Counted from the first letter of the stretch, positions 19,648 through 30,455 are shown. The stretch: DNA of 64,000 bases from SAR92 clade bacterium (GCA_004211905.1 SHBP01000009.1:27476-91475); one strand, 5' to 3'. The notes: a model not told the origin generated them from the letters alone. A program made the numbers and translations.

Positions 19648-20577
19648 CTATAATTTCAGGCGCAAACCGGTGCTCGCGATATTAAACCCCTGAGCGCGGA
19701 CCTCTTTAGCTTCGTAGCTATTTAAGTTTAATAGGGGGTTAGTATGGTTCATATGAATAAACCATACTTTCTCTTTTTGCTCTTTAGGTAGCACTGATAA
19801 GGTCGCCATGGTTTCGACCACAAAAGGATGAGGTATTTCTGACATATCACGTCCTGGCAGCTCGTTGCTATCATAAAATGTCGCATCTATTAGAGCGTAG
19901 TCTGTTAACTGTATTCGCTCTAAAATGTTTTCTTTCCACTGAGACCATTTATTAATATCTGGAATAAAAAGTGCAGTTTTTTTTGGTCCCTCTATTGAAT
20001 AGCCCACGGTTTCAGAAAATTCATCTCGGTGGGGCACTAAAAAAGGTGTTACTTTAAGATTGTTTAAAAGTTGAGAGTACTCATTACGCAGTGATACCAA
20101 GGATATGTTATTAAGAGCAATTAACTGACTCCAAGGTCCATTTCCTCGCAAATACTGCTCCATCTTGGGCATGACATATACGGGGAGCCCATTAGCTCCC
20201 ATAGCTTCTCTGCCAAGATACATTAGTCCGGTGTAGTGCCCTATGTGAGCATGGGTGATAAAAATACCATTTAAACTAAAATCATCGCTCGGAGCCTCCT
20301 GCTCAAGCATAAAAAGTTGCTCTGGAAAATCTGGTGTAGCCTCAAAAATATATTTCTTTTTACTAGATGGGTCGATCAAGCCAATGGATGTCGCGCTTAT
20401 CTTTCTCTCTGGGTCGTTCCACCCGGGCATACAATGTGGCTTATAACACCCCGCTTGAGGAAAACCAGCATCTTGGGCAACACCTAGTATATAGATATAA
20501 GGCGCCCGTTCTTCTGCAAGAACAGAACCTACCCCGGAAACAAGAAAAATTAAGGCTGCTTTTAATAATGTGTTCAT
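19648..20577 (-). CDS. metallo-beta-lactamase-fold protein, PqqB-like, secreted
   Basis: 309 residues with a signal peptide (about 1-21, cleavage after VLA). The mature protein starts YIYILGVAQDAGFPQAGC, as in the PqqB branch of the metallo-beta-lactamase fold. The metal motif is THAHIGH instead of HxHxDH, so the usual aspartate is glycine. Later ligand candidates are the histidine in PHRDEF, the aspartate in FIPDIN and HMNHTNP. No other pqq genes are nearby, so PQQ synthesis is unlikely to be its role. A periplasmic hydrolase of unknown substrate is the safest description. Confidence 0.8.
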   Translation of the reverse strand: MNTLLKAALIFLVSGVGSVLAEERAPYIYILGVAQDAGFPQAGCYKPHCMPGWNDPERKISATSIGLIDPSSKKKYIFEATPDFPEQLFMLEQEAPSDDFSLNGIFITHAHIGHYTGLMYLGREAMGANGLPVYVMPKMEQYLRGNGPWSQLIALNNISLVSLRNEYSQLLNNLKVTPFLVPHRDEFSETVGYSIEGPKKTALFIPDINKWSQWKENILERIQLTDYALIDATFYDSNELPGRDMSEIPHPFVVETMATLSVLPKEQKEKVWFIHMNHTNPLLNLNSYEAKEVRAQGFNIASTGLRLKL

Positions 20578-20625
20578 TAATTGATCTCTTAGCCTCTGAA
20601 TAAGCTGTCAATTGGAACATATTGT

Positions 20626-21489
20626 CTACTTTGGAATGACAGCATTTCCGTTAGGTTCCCAATCAGGAGGCCCAAAAATATAGCCCAGTACTTCATAAAA
20701 TGACTTCGCACGTTTTATGTCCCTACTCATCGCAAACCAGGTATGAAAGGTAATTGTAATTGGGTTATTTGTACCGATATTTTTAACTAACCCGAAAACA
20801 ACAGGAGAAGTCTCTTTAACATAAGTTCCAAACATTCGATCCCATACAATTAATAAATTCCCGTAATTGCTGTCCACATATTCAGGATTAGTGCCGTGAT
20901 GGACTCTGTGAGTGGAAGGTGTGTTGAAGATCCCATCCAACCACCCAAGCTTATCGATCCACTGAGTATGGCCAAATACACCCCAAAGTCTTGAAAAAAG
21001 AGCCACCACCACGGTAATACTGGGGTCAAAACCAAGCAGAGGCATGACTATATAAAATGGTGTCTTAGAAATAGGGCCAAACCAGGCTTGCCTGAATGCA
21101 ACAAAAAAGTTCATCTCCACGCTGGAGTGATGATTCATATGGATTGCCCATAAAAATCTTACTCTGTGGGCACTGCGGTGATACCAATAAAACACAAAAT
21201 CGATCATCACTAAAGTCAAAAGCAAAACCGCCCAGATTGGCATTAAGTCATTAATCGTGAAGACTCTGAACTGGTATATAGAAAAATATAAAACGAGCAC
21301 TGTACCCTGAATTAACAGAGACATTACTACATTCCCTGCTAACAAACCCAAAGTGCCGACTGTATCATTAAGGTCATAAAAATAACGTTTATGATAGGCC
21401 GAATAAAGGGCCTCAAGAGCAATAAGTGTCGCTATAAGCGGCAATCCTACGGCATAAATATTAGAAGTAGTAATTGTTTCCAATGACAC
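20626..21489 (-). CDS. sterol desaturase / fatty acid hydroxylase family membrane protein
   Basis: 287 residues with about four membrane helices in the first half. The di-iron histidine clusters are in the normal order: HRSAH near residue 105, HMNHH near 118, and HRVHH near 195. This superfamily hydroxylates or desaturates lipids in the membrane; the substrate here cannot be read from the sequence. It stands in a leftward run with the GGDEF gene upstream and the PqqB-like gene downstream, with gaps of about 50 bases. Confidence 0.88.
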   Translation of the reverse strand: MSLETITTSNIYAVGLPLIATLIALEALYSAYHKRYFYDLNDTVGTLGLLAGNVVMSLLIQGTVLVLYFSIYQFRVFTINDLMPIWAVLLLTLVMIDFVFYWYHRSAHRVRFLWAIHMNHHSSVEMNFFVAFRQAWFGPISKTPFYIVMPLLGFDPSITVVVALFSRLWGVFGHTQWIDKLGWLDGIFNTPSTHRVHHGTNPEYVDSNYGNLLIVWDRMFGTYVKETSPVVFGLVKNIGTNNPITITFHTWFAMSRDIKRAKSFYEVLGYIFGPPDWEPNGNAVIPK

Positions 21490-21543
21490 TCTCTCAGAAA
21501 ATAAAAATACTCTAGATAGTATAAACCGAGCCGATGGTTAAAC

Positions 21544-22503
21544 CTAACCCCTAGATTTAAAGTTTAAAACTCCATGATTTTTCTCTAGGGACGTTACTGC
21601 TATAGCATCACGGCCAGAATTCTTAACTGAGCACATTAGATTATTGGCAGACAAAATTAAATTCTCATAGTGATTTGTTTTATTCGGGTACATGGTCGAT
21701 AGACCTATGCTAAGCGTGAGAATAGGTTTAGTGGGTGCATTCTCATTGGGAATCTTAAGATTACGTATATTTTCTACTAATCTTTCCATGACCAACTTTC
21801 CACCAATTTGGTCAGTATCGCCCAGCAAAATCGCAAACTCGTCGCCACCATATCGGGCACAGATGTCCTCTGGACGATTTGCAAGTTGGGAAAAACTAGA
21901 TGACAAAAACTTAAGGTATTTATCGCCAATACTGTGGCCGTAGGTATCATTGATCATTTTAAAATGATCGATATCTATAAGCGCCAGTGATAGGGGTGTC
22001 TTCGTTCGCACGCTTCTTTTCCATTGATTACGCAAAAACTCCTCAAAACACCTTCTATTAGCAAGGCCTGTCATTTCATCGGTCCGTGCTAACTTTTCAA
22101 TTTGTTCTTCTGCTACCTTCCGCTCCGTAATGTCTTGGTGCGAAATGACTAGAAATTGTGAGCTCTCTACACTAAATCGAGTGACTCGCATCATAAACCA
22201 GCGCTGTTCTGTAGGGCCGTCACACGGATAATCTAAGTAATAAATATCTTGTTCTGCGCGTGAGACTTTCCTAATCCCCGCGGCCGCTTTTATTGCAAAC
22301 CTATCATTTTCTCTGGCTGCATCATCACAGACCTGCAGATAATTCATACCTACCCAACCTTGATACAGAACTCCAGTACTAGTAGCTCCTAAACTATCCC
22401 AACTAGAATTGACATAAATAATCTTTCCATTTGGCTCTATGACTACAATGCTTTCCGTGGTGGAATCCAGCACAGATTTGACAAAATTATACGAGTTGAT
22501 CAA
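21544..22503 (-). CDS. PAS-GGDEF diguanylate cyclase
   Basis: 319 residues. A PAS domain (about 8-130) reads SVLDSTTESIVVIEPNGKII and ends in the PAC segment FLVISHQDITERK. A GGDEF domain (about 145-305) carries the intact catalytic motif RYGGDEFAIL. RPED, five residues upstream, is the RxxD inhibitory site, so product inhibition by cyclic di-GMP is expected. No transmembrane segment, so a cytoplasmic sensor. Translation appears to begin at TTG (22503) after AAGG. A CRP-like palindrome lies about 140 bases upstream. Confidence 0.92.
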   Translation of the reverse strand: MINSYNFVKSVLDSTTESIVVIEPNGKIIYVNSSWDSLGATSTGVLYQGWVGMNYLQVCDDAARENDRFAIKAAAGIRKVSRAEQDIYYLDYPCDGPTEQRWFMMRVTRFSVESSQFLVISHQDITERKVAEEQIEKLARTDEMTGLANRRCFEEFLRNQWKRSVRTKTPLSLALIDIDHFKMINDTYGHSIGDKYLKFLSSSFSQLANRPEDICARYGGDEFAILLGDTDQIGGKLVMERLVENIRNLKIPNENAPTKPILTLSIGLSTMYPNKTNHYENLILSANNLMCSVKNSGRDAIAVTSLEKNHGVLNFKSRG

Positions 22504-22642
22504 AAGTCGTTACCTTAGAAATTGGCAGCATAAGCAGCAAGTAATAAAAAAGCGTTGCCTTTATCAGACGATTAATGAAATTGCGTTCTAACGATAGACC
22601 TTAAGAATCTACTTTGAAGTAAAACTAGCGAAGTCTGTGTTT

Positions 22643-22666
22643 AAAATGTGATGTTAGTCACGTTTT
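22643..22666. promoter_or_regulatory. CRP/Vfr-type binding site
   Basis: AAAA-TGTGA-TGTTAG-TCACG-TTTT: the TGTGA half site is perfect, the second half differs from TCACA at one base, and the A4/T4 flanks are symmetrical. It matches the CRP consensus TGTGA-N6-TCACA. It lies between the fba stop and the diguanylate cyclase start, hence most likely acts on the latter. Confidence 0.55.
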
Positions 22667-22741
22667 CACGACAATATTTTTTTCGAAATATATCAAAAAA
22701 CCTTTTAAATTTTTGACTAGAGCCACTTGAGCTATACAATT

Positions 22742-23806
22742 TTAGGTTATTTTGGGATCTAATTCCCCCGATAGATAGCGTGCGGTCATAGTTTCCAAGT
22801 TTAAAATATCTAGCTTGGAAGCTTTTCCTGCGGTTTCAAATGCTTCGTATCTAGCCACAGCGATGTCTTTCATAGCGGTGACAGTCTCTTTGAGATAAGC
22901 GCGAGGGTCAAAAGCTGCAGGGTTCTCTGCTAAGAATCGGCGTACTGCTCCAGTAGATGCTAGCCTTAAATCAGTATCAATATTTATTTTTCTGACGCCA
23001 TGCTTAATTCCTTCACAAATTTGGTTCACGGGCACACCATAGGTTTCAGGAATTTCGCCACCAAACTTATTAATAATTTCTAACCACTCTTGTGGAACGG
23101 AAGATGAACCGTGCATGACTAAGTGTGTTGATGGAATGCGCTGGTGTATTGATTTAATTCTATCAATAGCGAGAATATCGCCGGTTGGTGGTCGACTAAA
23201 TTTATAGGCGCCGTGAGATGTGCCACAGGCAATGGCAAGCGTGTCTACCTGAGTCTTTGCAACGAAATCTGCTGCCTCCTCTGGATCTGTGAGCATTTGC
23301 TCATGAGAGAGGGTTCCCTCAGCACCAACGCCGTCTTCCTCACCAGCTTGTCCGGTTTCTAGAGAACCAAGGCAACCAAGCTCTCCCTCCACTGAGACGC
23401 CACAAGCATGTGCCATCTCAACAGTCCGTCGGGTAACATCTACATTGTAGTCATAGCTAGATGGGGTTTTACCATCTTCCTCTAAAGAGCCATCCATCAT
23501 TACAGAGGTAAATCCAAGTTGGATTGAGCGCTGACAAACAGCTGGGCTGGTACCGTGATCTTGGTGCATACACACAGGGATATGTGGCCACTCTTCAACA
23601 GCGGCTTGAATTAAATGTCTCAAGAAAGGCGCGCCAGCGTACTTTCTAGCACCAGCAGAGGCTTGCACAATAACGGGACTGTCAGTTTGGTCCGCTGCCA
23701 ACATAATAGCGCGCATTTGTTCGAGATTATTGACGTTAAACGCCGGTACGCCGTAATTATGTTCTGCAGCATGATCTAGCATTTGTCTGAGTGAAATAAG
23801 CGCCAT
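22742..23806 (-). CDS. fba: fructose-bisphosphate aldolase, class II
   Basis: 354 residues from [20 protein letters not shown], the same start and length as in Pseudomonas, with AAGGAG seven bases before it. A TTG six bases further up also opens the frame, but the ATG is better placed. Cleaves fructose 1,6-bisphosphate reversibly with a catalytic zinc. Visible motifs are [11 protein letters not shown] (zinc histidines), GELGCLG, HGAYKF and HGSSSV. It is the last gene of the tkt-epd-pgk-fba run. Confidence 0.97.
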   Translation of the reverse strand: MALISLRQMLDHAAEHNYGVPAFNVNNLEQMRAIMLAADQTDSPVIVQASAGARKYAGAPFLRHLIQAAVEEWPHIPVCMHQDHGTSPAVCQRSIQLGFTSVMMDGSLEEDGKTPSSYDYNVDVTRRTVEMAHACGVSVEGELGCLGSLETGQAGEEDGVGAEGTLSHEQMLTDPEEAADFVAKTQVDTLAIACGTSHGAYKFSRPPTGDILAIDRIKSIHQRIPSTHLVMHGSSSVPQEWLEIINKFGGEIPETYGVPVNQICEGIKHGVRKINIDTDLRLASTGAVRRFLAENPAAFDPRAYLKETVTAMKDIAVARYEAFETAGKASKLDILNLETMTARYLSGELDPKIT

Positions 23807-23865
23807 TGGCAATCTCCTTTCTGTCTTTCAATGTAATTCTAGTTTTAGGTTTAAATTCTCTATTT

Positions 23866-25035
23866 TTAAACTACTTGTTCCGCTCGATTCTGCAATATTG
23901 CGACAGCTGGGAGCTGTTTTCCTTCAACATATTCTAAAAATGCGCCGCCGCCAGTAGAAATATATGACACCTGGTCTGCGATATCATATTTATCAACAGC
24001 GGCCAAGGTATCTCCGCCGCCTGCAATAGAGAACGCATCACTATCGGCTATAGCTCTGGCTAATATTTGTGTACCCTGACTAAACTGCGGGAACTCAAAA
24101 ACTCCAACAGGGCCATTCCATATAATTGTGCCCATGGTTGTAATCATTTCAGCCAATTGTTTAGCCGATTCAGGTCCGATATCAAAAATCATATCATCTT
24201 CCTCCACATCATCAACTAACTTTACAACAGCTTCCGCAGTCTCAGAAAACTCTTTACCGACGATAACATCAGAGGGTATTGGGATATTAACTTTCGACAT
24301 AAGCGCCTGTGCTGCGGGTATTAAATCGGCCTCAAAAAGAGACTTGCCCACGGGCTTTCCTGCTGCAGCAAGAAACGTGTTTGCAATCCCACCGCCGACA
24401 ATCAACTGATCGACCTTATCTGCCAAGCTTTCCAGCACCATTAACTTAGTAGATACTTTAGAGCCACCAACAATGGCTGCAACGGGGGGTGTTGGATTGG
24501 CCAGGGCCTGCTCTAACGCATCTAACTCATTAGCTAAAAGTGGCCCAGCACATACCGATGGTGCATATTTAGCAACTCCATGCGTTGAAGCTTGGGCTCG
24601 ATGTGCTGTCCCAAAAGCATCCATTACGAAAATATCACAAAGCTCAGCGTAAGCCTGAGCCAAACTATCTGAGTTGCTTTTTTCACCAATGTTAAATCGC
24701 ACGTTTTCTAACATCACTAGGCGATGATTATTGACGATACTCCCATCTTTCCAGTCTTTTATGAGGTGTACCTTTTGGTCAAGTAATTTCCCTAAATAAT
24801 TAGCAATAGGAGCCAAGCTAAATTCGGTGCTAAATTCGCCTTCGATAGGTCTTCCCAGGTGAGACATGACAATCACCTGCGCCCCATTATCAAGCGCATA
24901 TCGAACGGTGGGTACCGCAGCTTTTAATCGCGCCGCACTGGTGATTTGGCCCTCTTTAAGTGGAACATTCAGATCTTCACGAATCAGGACTCGACGCCCC
25001 CTCAAATCTAGGTCAGTCATCAGTTTTACTTTCAT
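23866..25035 (-). CDS. pgk: phosphoglycerate kinase
   Basis: 389 residues, full length. Transfers phosphate between 1,3-bisphosphoglycerate and ADP. The N-terminal [15 protein letters not shown] and the HLGRP substrate motif, the [10 protein letters not shown] region near 190, and the nucleotide-binding [10 protein letters not shown] / [10 protein letters not shown] stretch near the C-terminus are all present. It lies between epd and fba. Its ribosome-binding region is a run of AAGGATA-type heptamers. Confidence 0.97.
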   Translation of the reverse strand: MKVKLMTDLDLRGRRVLIREDLNVPLKEGQITSAARLKAAVPTVRYALDNGAQVIVMSHLGRPIEGEFSTEFSLAPIANYLGKLLDQKVHLIKDWKDGSIVNNHRLVMLENVRFNIGEKSNSDSLAQAYAELCDIFVMDAFGTAHRAQASTHGVAKYAPSVCAGPLLANELDALEQALANPTPPVAAIVGGSKVSTKLMVLESLADKVDQLIVGGGIANTFLAAAGKPVGKSLFEADLIPAAQALMSKVNIPIPSDVIVGKEFSETAEAVVKLVDDVEEDDMIFDIGPESAKQLAEMITTMGTIIWNGPVGVFEFPQFSQGTQILARAIADSDAFSIAGGGDTLAAVDKYDIADQVSYISTGGGAFLEYVEGKQLPAVAILQNRAEQVV

Positions 25036-25039
25036 TTAC

Positions 25040-25067
25040 CCTTTATCCTTTATCCTTTATCCTTTTG
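25040..25067 (-). repeat. heptamer tandem repeat in the pgk ribosome-binding region
   Basis: Three perfect CCTTTAT units (25040-25060) plus a fourth that differs in its last two bases (25061-25067). On the coding strand each unit offers AAGG, so several alternative ribosome sites stand 5-30 bases before the pgk ATG. Copy number could vary by slippage, which would alter pgk translation. Confidence 0.75.
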
Positions 25068-25093
25068 GATTTTCAATCTCTATTAGTAAAGTG

Positions 25094-26119
25094 TTAACCT
25101 ACTGTTTTAAATAATGTAGACCAATAGCGAAGAGTATCTAACATGCGATTGGCATAACCCCATTCGTTATCAAACCAAATCAAAACTTTAACCAGTTTGT
25201 TTTGGCTCACCCTAGTCTGACTAGCATCGACAATTCCACTGCGCGGGTCATGGTTAAAGTCACATGAAGCAAGCGGCTCTTCAGTATACCCAAGGACATA
25301 AGTCAAATATCCCGCGCTTGCATTAGCTAAAGCCCGATTAACGATATCCACATCAACCTTGTTATTCAGCATAATGGATAAATCAATTGCAGATACATTT
25401 GCCGTAGGAACTCTCATTGCTTGTGCCTGAAATCGTCCCTTCATCTCTGGAAGTAAACGGTCTATCCCAAGGGCAAGTTGTGTATCGACAGGAATAATAG
25501 ACTGCATTGCGCCTCTTGTTTTGCGCAGATCCGTATGATGATAAGCGTCAATAACTGGTTGATCATTCATTGCTGAGTGGATGGTAGTAATCACGCCGCC
25601 ATCGACGCCAAAAGAATCGTTAAGGACACTAATCACAGGCACTACACAATTCGTCGAGCAGGATGCACTGGATATAATAGTTTCATGCCCACTTAAAACC
25701 TGATGGTTAATCCCATAGACGATAGTTGCATCAACATTCGGCTCAGCAGGTTGAGAAAAAAGAACTCGCGTAGCACCAGCCCTTCTATGGATTTCGGCCG
25801 TTGAACGATCATTAAAAGTTCCACTGCACTCTAAAACTACATCAATACCAAAATTCGCCCAAGGTAACTGATTGAGATCTTCTTGATGACAAATTTGGAT
25901 GACATCCTCATTCACCAATAGCTTATCTTGTTGCCAATCAACTGTCCCTGGGAACCTTCCGTGGGTCGAGTCATAACGTGTTAGGTGTGCTATGGTCTTG
26001 GTTTCTGCAGGCTCATTAATCGCAACGACCTGAACCCACTGCCTGGCATTTGATTCGTATAGAGCCCGCAAGACTGAGCGCCCTATACGACCATAACCAT
26101 TAATGGCGACTCGTAGCAC
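25094..26119 (-). CDS. epd: erythrose-4-phosphate dehydrogenase (GAPDH family)
   Basis: 341 residues. NAD-binding [20 protein letters not shown] at 4-23 and the active cysteine in SASCSTNC near 153. [20 protein letters not shown] and [13 protein letters not shown] agree with Epd of E. coli rather than GapA. Epd feeds pyridoxal phosphate synthesis by oxidising erythrose 4-phosphate; a GAPDH role cannot be excluded. It starts at GTG, overlapping the tkt stop codon (TAGTG), and stands before pgk as in Pseudomonas. Confidence 0.88.
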   Translation of the reverse strand: MLRVAINGYGRIGRSVLRALYESNARQWVQVVAINEPAETKTIAHLTRYDSTHGRFPGTVDWQQDKLLVNEDVIQICHQEDLNQLPWANFGIDVVLECSGTFNDRSTAEIHRRAGATRVLFSQPAEPNVDATIVYGINHQVLSGHETIISSASCSTNCVVPVISVLNDSFGVDGGVITTIHSAMNDQPVIDAYHHTDLRKTRGAMQSIIPVDTQLALGIDRLLPEMKGRFQAQAMRVPTANVSAIDLSIMLNNKVDVDIVNRALANASAGYLTYVLGYTEEPLASCDFNHDPRSGIVDASQTRVSQNKLVKVLIWFDNEWGYANRMLDTLRYWSTLFKTVG

Positions 26120-28113
26120 TAGCCAATTGCCTCCAAGACATTCGCAACAACGTTTTCTACCGTAAAGCCAAACTCATTCATTAGCTCGCCGCCTGGAGCA
26201 GACTCACCAAAGCTACGCATACCGACTACTCGACCATCAAGGCCTACAAATTTATGCCAATAATCTGCGTGTAATGCCTCTACCGCAACCCTTGCTCTTA
26301 CTGCTGGGGGTAGCACTGAATCTTGATAATCTGGTTCTTGGGCAGAAAATATTTCAGCACAGGGCATAGAAACTACGCGAGTGCTAATGCCTTTCGCCGC
26401 CAATGTATCTGCGGCCTGCATCGCTAATTCAACTTCTGAACCAGTAGCAATAAGAATCGCCTGTGGATCAGCGAAGTCCTTTAACACATAGCCACCACGA
26501 GCTATCGCCGCAACCTGTTCGTCGCTTCGTGACATTGGTGTAAGGCCCTGCCGGCTAAACACAAGCGCACTTGGCCCATTTTGATTTTCGATGGCACTTT
26601 TCCAGCATACGGCCGACTCAACTGTATCGCATGGACGCCAAGTGTTTAAGTTGGGGGTTGAGCGCAAAGCGCTAAGTTGCTCAACTGGCTGGTGAGTCGG
26701 GCCATCCTCGCCTAAACCAATAGAGTCATGGGTATAAACGAATATGCTCTGCTGCTTCATAATAGCAGCCATTCGCACAGCATTGCGCGCATATTCCATG
26801 AACATTAGAAAAGTAGCACCGTAATTAATGAATCCACCATGCAACGCAATACCATTCATCATTGCGCTCATACCAAACTCGCGAACGCCATAATAAATAT
26901 AATTACCATCAGCATTGTCTGCGCTGATGTCTTTTGATCCAGACCAGATAGTTAAATTAGAGCCTGCTAAATCAGCTGAACCACCAAGTAGTTCAGGTAG
27001 TAACGGGCCATAGGCATTCAAACAATTTTGTGATGCTTTTCGAGAGGCTACTTTTTCCATTTTAGCCTGGCAATCAGCTATATATGCATCTGCTTTCTCA
27101 CCGAAATCGGTAGGGAGTTGGCCACTTGTGCGTCGTTCGAATTCAACGGCAAGGTCAGGGAATTCCTTCCGATAAGCATCTAATTGCTCATTCCAAGATG
27201 ATTGGGCGGAAGCTCCTCTCGCAGAGGCATCCCATCCTTCGTAGATGTCGCTGGGAATCTCAAAAGGCGCATGAGCCCAGCCCAATTGCTCGCGAGCTAG
27301 CAGAATTTCGTCTGCACCCAGTGGTGCGCCATGACAATCTTCCTTTCCTTGCTTGTTTGGAGAACCAAATCCAATAATGGTCTTGCAACAAATCAGAGTA
27401 GGCTTATTCGGCTCACCTCGGGCAACCTCGATAGCCGCCTTTATCGCAGCACTGTCATGGCCATCAATATCAGTAACCACCTGCCACCCGTAAGCCTCAA
27501 AGCGAGCCGGAGTATCATCGCTAAACCAACCTTCAACCTCACCGTCGATAGAAATACCATTATCATCATAAAAAGCGATTAACTTACCGAGCGCTAAGGT
27601 TCCAGCCAAAGAGCACACCTCATGAGAAATACCTTCCATCAGGCAACCATCGCCAAGAAATGTGTAGGTCTGATGATCAACAATATTGTGTCCTGGGCGA
27701 TTAAACTGAGCAGCCAACACCTTCTCTGCTAAAGCCATACCAATTGCGTTGCTAATTCCTTGGCCAAGGGGCCCTGTGGTCGTCTCTACGCCCGGCGCAT
27801 AACCATACTCCGGATGACCTGGAGTTTTTGAATGTAACTGCCGAAAGTTTTTGATTTCTTCAATCGGTAATTCATATCCTGTCAGATGCAAAAGGGAATA
27901 CAAAAGCATCGAGCCATGACCATTAGATAGAACGAAGCGGTCCCGATTAACCCAATCAGGATCAGCTGGATTATGAACAAGGTAATCATTCCAAAGTACT
28001 TCAGCGATGTCTGCCATCCCCATTGGAGCTCCTGGGTGGCCACTTTTAGCTTGTTGTACAGCGTCCATACTGAGCGCACGGATAGCATTAGCGAGGTCTC
28101 TACGTGAGGCCAT
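26119..28113 (-). CDS. tkt: transketolase
   Basis: 664 residues, full length. Thiamine diphosphate enzyme that moves two-carbon units between sugar phosphates. The TPP motif runs from GDGCLMEG to the NG in [10 protein letters not shown] (about 155-190), the pyrimidine domain contains [10 protein letters not shown] near 410, and the C-terminal domain includes [11 protein letters not shown]. An AGGAG ribosome site precedes the ATG. It is first in the leftward carbon operon, divergent from sahR as in Pseudomonas. Confidence 0.97.
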   Translation of the reverse strand: MASRRDLANAIRALSMDAVQQAKSGHPGAPMGMADIAEVLWNDYLVHNPADPDWVNRDRFVLSNGHGSMLLYSLLHLTGYELPIEEIKNFRQLHSKTPGHPEYGYAPGVETTTGPLGQGISNAIGMALAEKVLAAQFNRPGHNIVDHQTYTFLGDGCLMEGISHEVCSLAGTLALGKLIAFYDDNGISIDGEVEGWFSDDTPARFEAYGWQVVTDIDGHDSAAIKAAIEVARGEPNKPTLICCKTIIGFGSPNKQGKEDCHGAPLGADEILLAREQLGWAHAPFEIPSDIYEGWDASARGASAQSSWNEQLDAYRKEFPDLAVEFERRTSGQLPTDFGEKADAYIADCQAKMEKVASRKASQNCLNAYGPLLPELLGGSADLAGSNLTIWSGSKDISADNADGNYIYYGVREFGMSAMMNGIALHGGFINYGATFLMFMEYARNAVRMAAIMKQQSIFVYTHDSIGLGEDGPTHQPVEQLSALRSTPNLNTWRPCDTVESAVCWKSAIENQNGPSALVFSRQGLTPMSRSDEQVAAIARGGYVLKDFADPQAILIATGSEVELAMQAADTLAAKGISTRVVSMPCAEIFSAQEPDYQDSVLPPAVRARVAVEALHADYWHKFVGLDGRVVGMRSFGESAPGGELMNEFGFTVENVVANVLEAIG

Positions 28114-28238
28114 GAATTTTTACTCCTAAAGGGAAAATTAGAGTCAGTTATTGTCTCTCAGACAGCCTTATCAGTAAACCGATATTCGTTATCGGCATGC
28201 AGGATAATTATAGAGCTCAGGAAAATCTTATATTCTTT

Positions 28239-28268
28239 TTGATATATAAAAATATTTTGATATATCAA
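28239..28268. promoter_or_regulatory. candidate SahR operator: two TTGATATAT elements
   Basis: TTGATATATCAA at 28257-28268 is a perfect 12-base palindrome, and TTGATATATAAA at 28239-28250 matches it at ten of twelve positions, exactly 18 bases away. The pair lies 22 bases before the sahR start codon in the divergent tkt/sahR gap. ArsR-type dimers bind such palindromes. Assignment to SahR is inferred from position. Confidence 0.5.
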
Positions 28269-28290
28269 GCCTCCATGATACCATGCCGGC

Positions 28291-29277
28291 ATGTTATCCA
28301 ACGTCGAATTTGAAAAAGAGTCCCGGTCTGCTACGGACACCAGTGCTATTACCGCCCTGTGTAAAGCTGCGGGAGATCCGTTGCGTATGCAGATATTAAA
28401 AGTATTACAACAAAATGCTTATGGAGTCCTAGAATTATGCGGTGTTTTTGATATTCGTCAGTCAGCGATGAGTCATCATTTGAAAATTCTTGCCAACGCG
28501 TCTCTTGTCGCAACACGCAGAGAGGGCACTTCTATATTTTACCGCCGAAATGAGCTAAATCCTGACCCCGATTTACAGAACCTGCAGGATAGTCTTTTTC
28601 AGACCATTGATTTAGCGGCTCTTGACTTAGATTACACCAATCGCCTAGCTGCCATTAATGCAGATCGCTCTGCAGCTTCAGTGGCATTTTTTAATCAAAA
28701 TGCTGACCGATTCGAACAAAATCAAGACTTGATTGCCAGTTGGTCGGACTATGGCGAAAGTATTGAAGAATTTTTACCAAGGTATGCTACGGGCCGCCAC
28801 TCCGCTTTAGAAATTGGTCCGGGATATGGTCAGTTTTTAAAGGCTCTTGCCTCTGTCTTTGATAAGGTTACTGCGCTAGATAACTCGGAAGAAATGCTAG
28901 AGCAGTCCATTGCGAGAGCCTCCGCGCAAGGGCTTCAAAATATAGAATATGTTATTGGCGATACTCAACAGGCTTTAAATCAAGGTACTAAATATGATTT
29001 AGTTTCCCTAAATATGGTGTTACACCACAATCCAACGCCTGCCGATATTATGAGCGATTGCGCTAAGTTGCTGAATAAAAACGGCGTTTTAATTATTACA
29101 GATCTATGTGCCCATGATCAGGAGTGGGTTAAAGATTCCTGCGGTGATATCTGGCTTGGCTTTGAGCCTGAAGCTCTAACTCGTTGGGCTGAATCCGCGG
29201 GCTTAAAAGAAGGTAGTAGCCTTTATCTTACACAACGTAACGGGTTCCGCATCCAGTTACGCCAATTCAGTTTATAA
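28291..29277 (+). CDS. sahR: SahR-type regulator, ArsR helix-turn-helix with methyltransferase domain
   Basis: 328 residues. Residues about 20-90 form an ArsR winged helix (AAGDPLRMQILKVL, then RQSAMSHHLKILANASLV). Residues about 120-300 form a class I methyltransferase fold with the SAM/SAH motif ALEIGPGYGQFL. This architecture next to metK and ahcY is that of SahR, a repressor that senses S-adenosylhomocysteine. The ORF starts with ATG but has no ribosome site, so a leaderless mRNA is possible. metK begins 23 bases after it. Confidence 0.87.
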   Translation: MLSNVEFEKESRSATDTSAITALCKAAGDPLRMQILKVLQQNAYGVLELCGVFDIRQSAMSHHLKILANASLVATRREGTSIFYRRNELNPDPDLQNLQDSLFQTIDLAALDLDYTNRLAAINADRSAASVAFFNQNADRFEQNQDLIASWSDYGESIEEFLPRYATGRHSALEIGPGYGQFLKALASVFDKVTALDNSEEMLEQSIARASAQGLQNIEYVIGDTQQALNQGTKYDLVSLNMVLHHNPTPADIMSDCAKLLNKNGVLIITDLCAHDQEWVKDSCGDIWLGFEPEALTRWAESAGLKEGSSLYLTQRNGFRIQLRQFSL

Positions 29278-29300
29278 AAAAGTTAATTTAAGGAAATTTT

Positions 29301-30455
29301 ATGTCTACTTATAATGTATTTACGTCAGAGTCTGTTTCTGAAGGACACCCTGATAAAATGGCTGATCAGATTTCTGATGCCGTTGTTGACGCTATTATCT
29401 CAGATGATCCAGACTCTAGGGTCGCAGTAGAAACTATGGTGAAAACCGGGATGACCATCATAGCTGGGGAGGTAAGAACAGATACCTATGTTGACCTCGA
29501 AGAAGTCGTTCGCAACGTTATTACAGATATTGGTTATAACAATTCTGAAGTCGGCTTTGATGGAAATACCTGTGCAGTGTTAAATGCCATCGGAAAACAG
29601 TCGAATGATATAGCCCAAGGTGTTGACGCTGGTGAGAACAAAGATATTGGCGCAGGAGACCAAGGCCTAATGTTTGGATATGCGACCAACGAAACCTCGG
29701 TGCTGATGCCGGCACCTATCTACTACTCCCACCTGTTGGTAAAGCGGCAAGCTGAAGTGCGTAAAAATGGCACTCTCCCCTGGTTACGGCCCGATGCTAA
29801 AAGCCAGGTGACCCTTCGTTATGACCAAGGCAAGCCTGTGGCCATTGATGCCGTTGTGCTTTCGACCCAACATTCTCCAGATATTTCTTTGGGCGATTTA
29901 CAAGAAGCGGTTCGATCTGAAATTATCGCCCCTATTTTGCCAGAAGAGTGGCTACATGAAGGAACCCAATATCACATAAATCCGACCGGTCAGTTTATTA
30001 TTGGTGGCCCAGTGGGTGATTGTGGTCTAACTGGCCGCAAAATTATCGTCGATACCTATGGAGGTATGGCTCACCATGGCGGCGGTGCTTTTTCTGGAAA
30101 AGATCCTACCAAGGTTGATCGCTCTGCGGCCTACGCCGGTCGCTATGTGGCAAAGAATATCGTTGCTGCTGGTCTTGCTGATCGTTGTGAAATTCAGATT
30201 TCCTACGCCATAGGTGTTTCTGAGCCCACCTCTATTAGCTTAGATACCTATGGTACGGGTAAACTTTCAGAGGACGAAATCTCCAATCTAGTTCGAGAGC
30301 ACTTTGATCTTCGCCCAAGCGGCCTTATTCAGATGCTGGATCTACGCCGGCCAATTTACCAAGCTACCGCTGCCTATGGCCACTTTGGTCGCGAAGAGGA
30401 AAACTTTACTTGGGAAAATACCGACAAAGTAGCGCTTCTGAAAAAAGCGCTGTAA
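29301..30455 (+). CDS. metK: S-adenosylmethionine synthetase
   Basis: 384 residues, full length. Makes SAM from methionine and ATP. Signatures: [20 protein letters not shown] at 7-26, [12 protein letters not shown] near 116, and the P-loop-like [19 protein letters not shown] near 258. AAGGAAA precedes the ATG. It is the second gene of the probable sahR-metK-ahcY unit. Confidence 0.98.
   Translation: MSTYNVFTSESVSEGHPDKMADQISDAVVDAIISDDPDSRVAVETMVKTGMTIIAGEVRTDTYVDLEEVVRNVITDIGYNNSEVGFDGNTCAVLNAIGKQSNDIAQGVDAGENKDIGAGDQGLMFGYATNETSVLMPAPIYYSHLLVKRQAEVRKNGTLPWLRPDAKSQVTLRYDQGKPVAIDAVVLSTQHSPDISLGDLQEAVRSEIIAPILPEEWLHEGTQYHINPTGQFIIGGPVGDCGLTGRKIIVDTYGGMAHHGGGAFSGKDPTKVDRSAAYAGRYVAKNIVAAGLADRCEIQISYAIGVSEPTSISLDTYGTGKLSEDEISNLVREHFDLRPSGLIQMLDLRRPIYQATAAYGHFGREEENFTWENTDKVALLKKAL

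Noticed and set aside
25094..26119. Calling the dehydrogenase gapA
   Set aside because: Sequence segments and the tkt-pgk context match Epd better; GAPDH activity remains possible.
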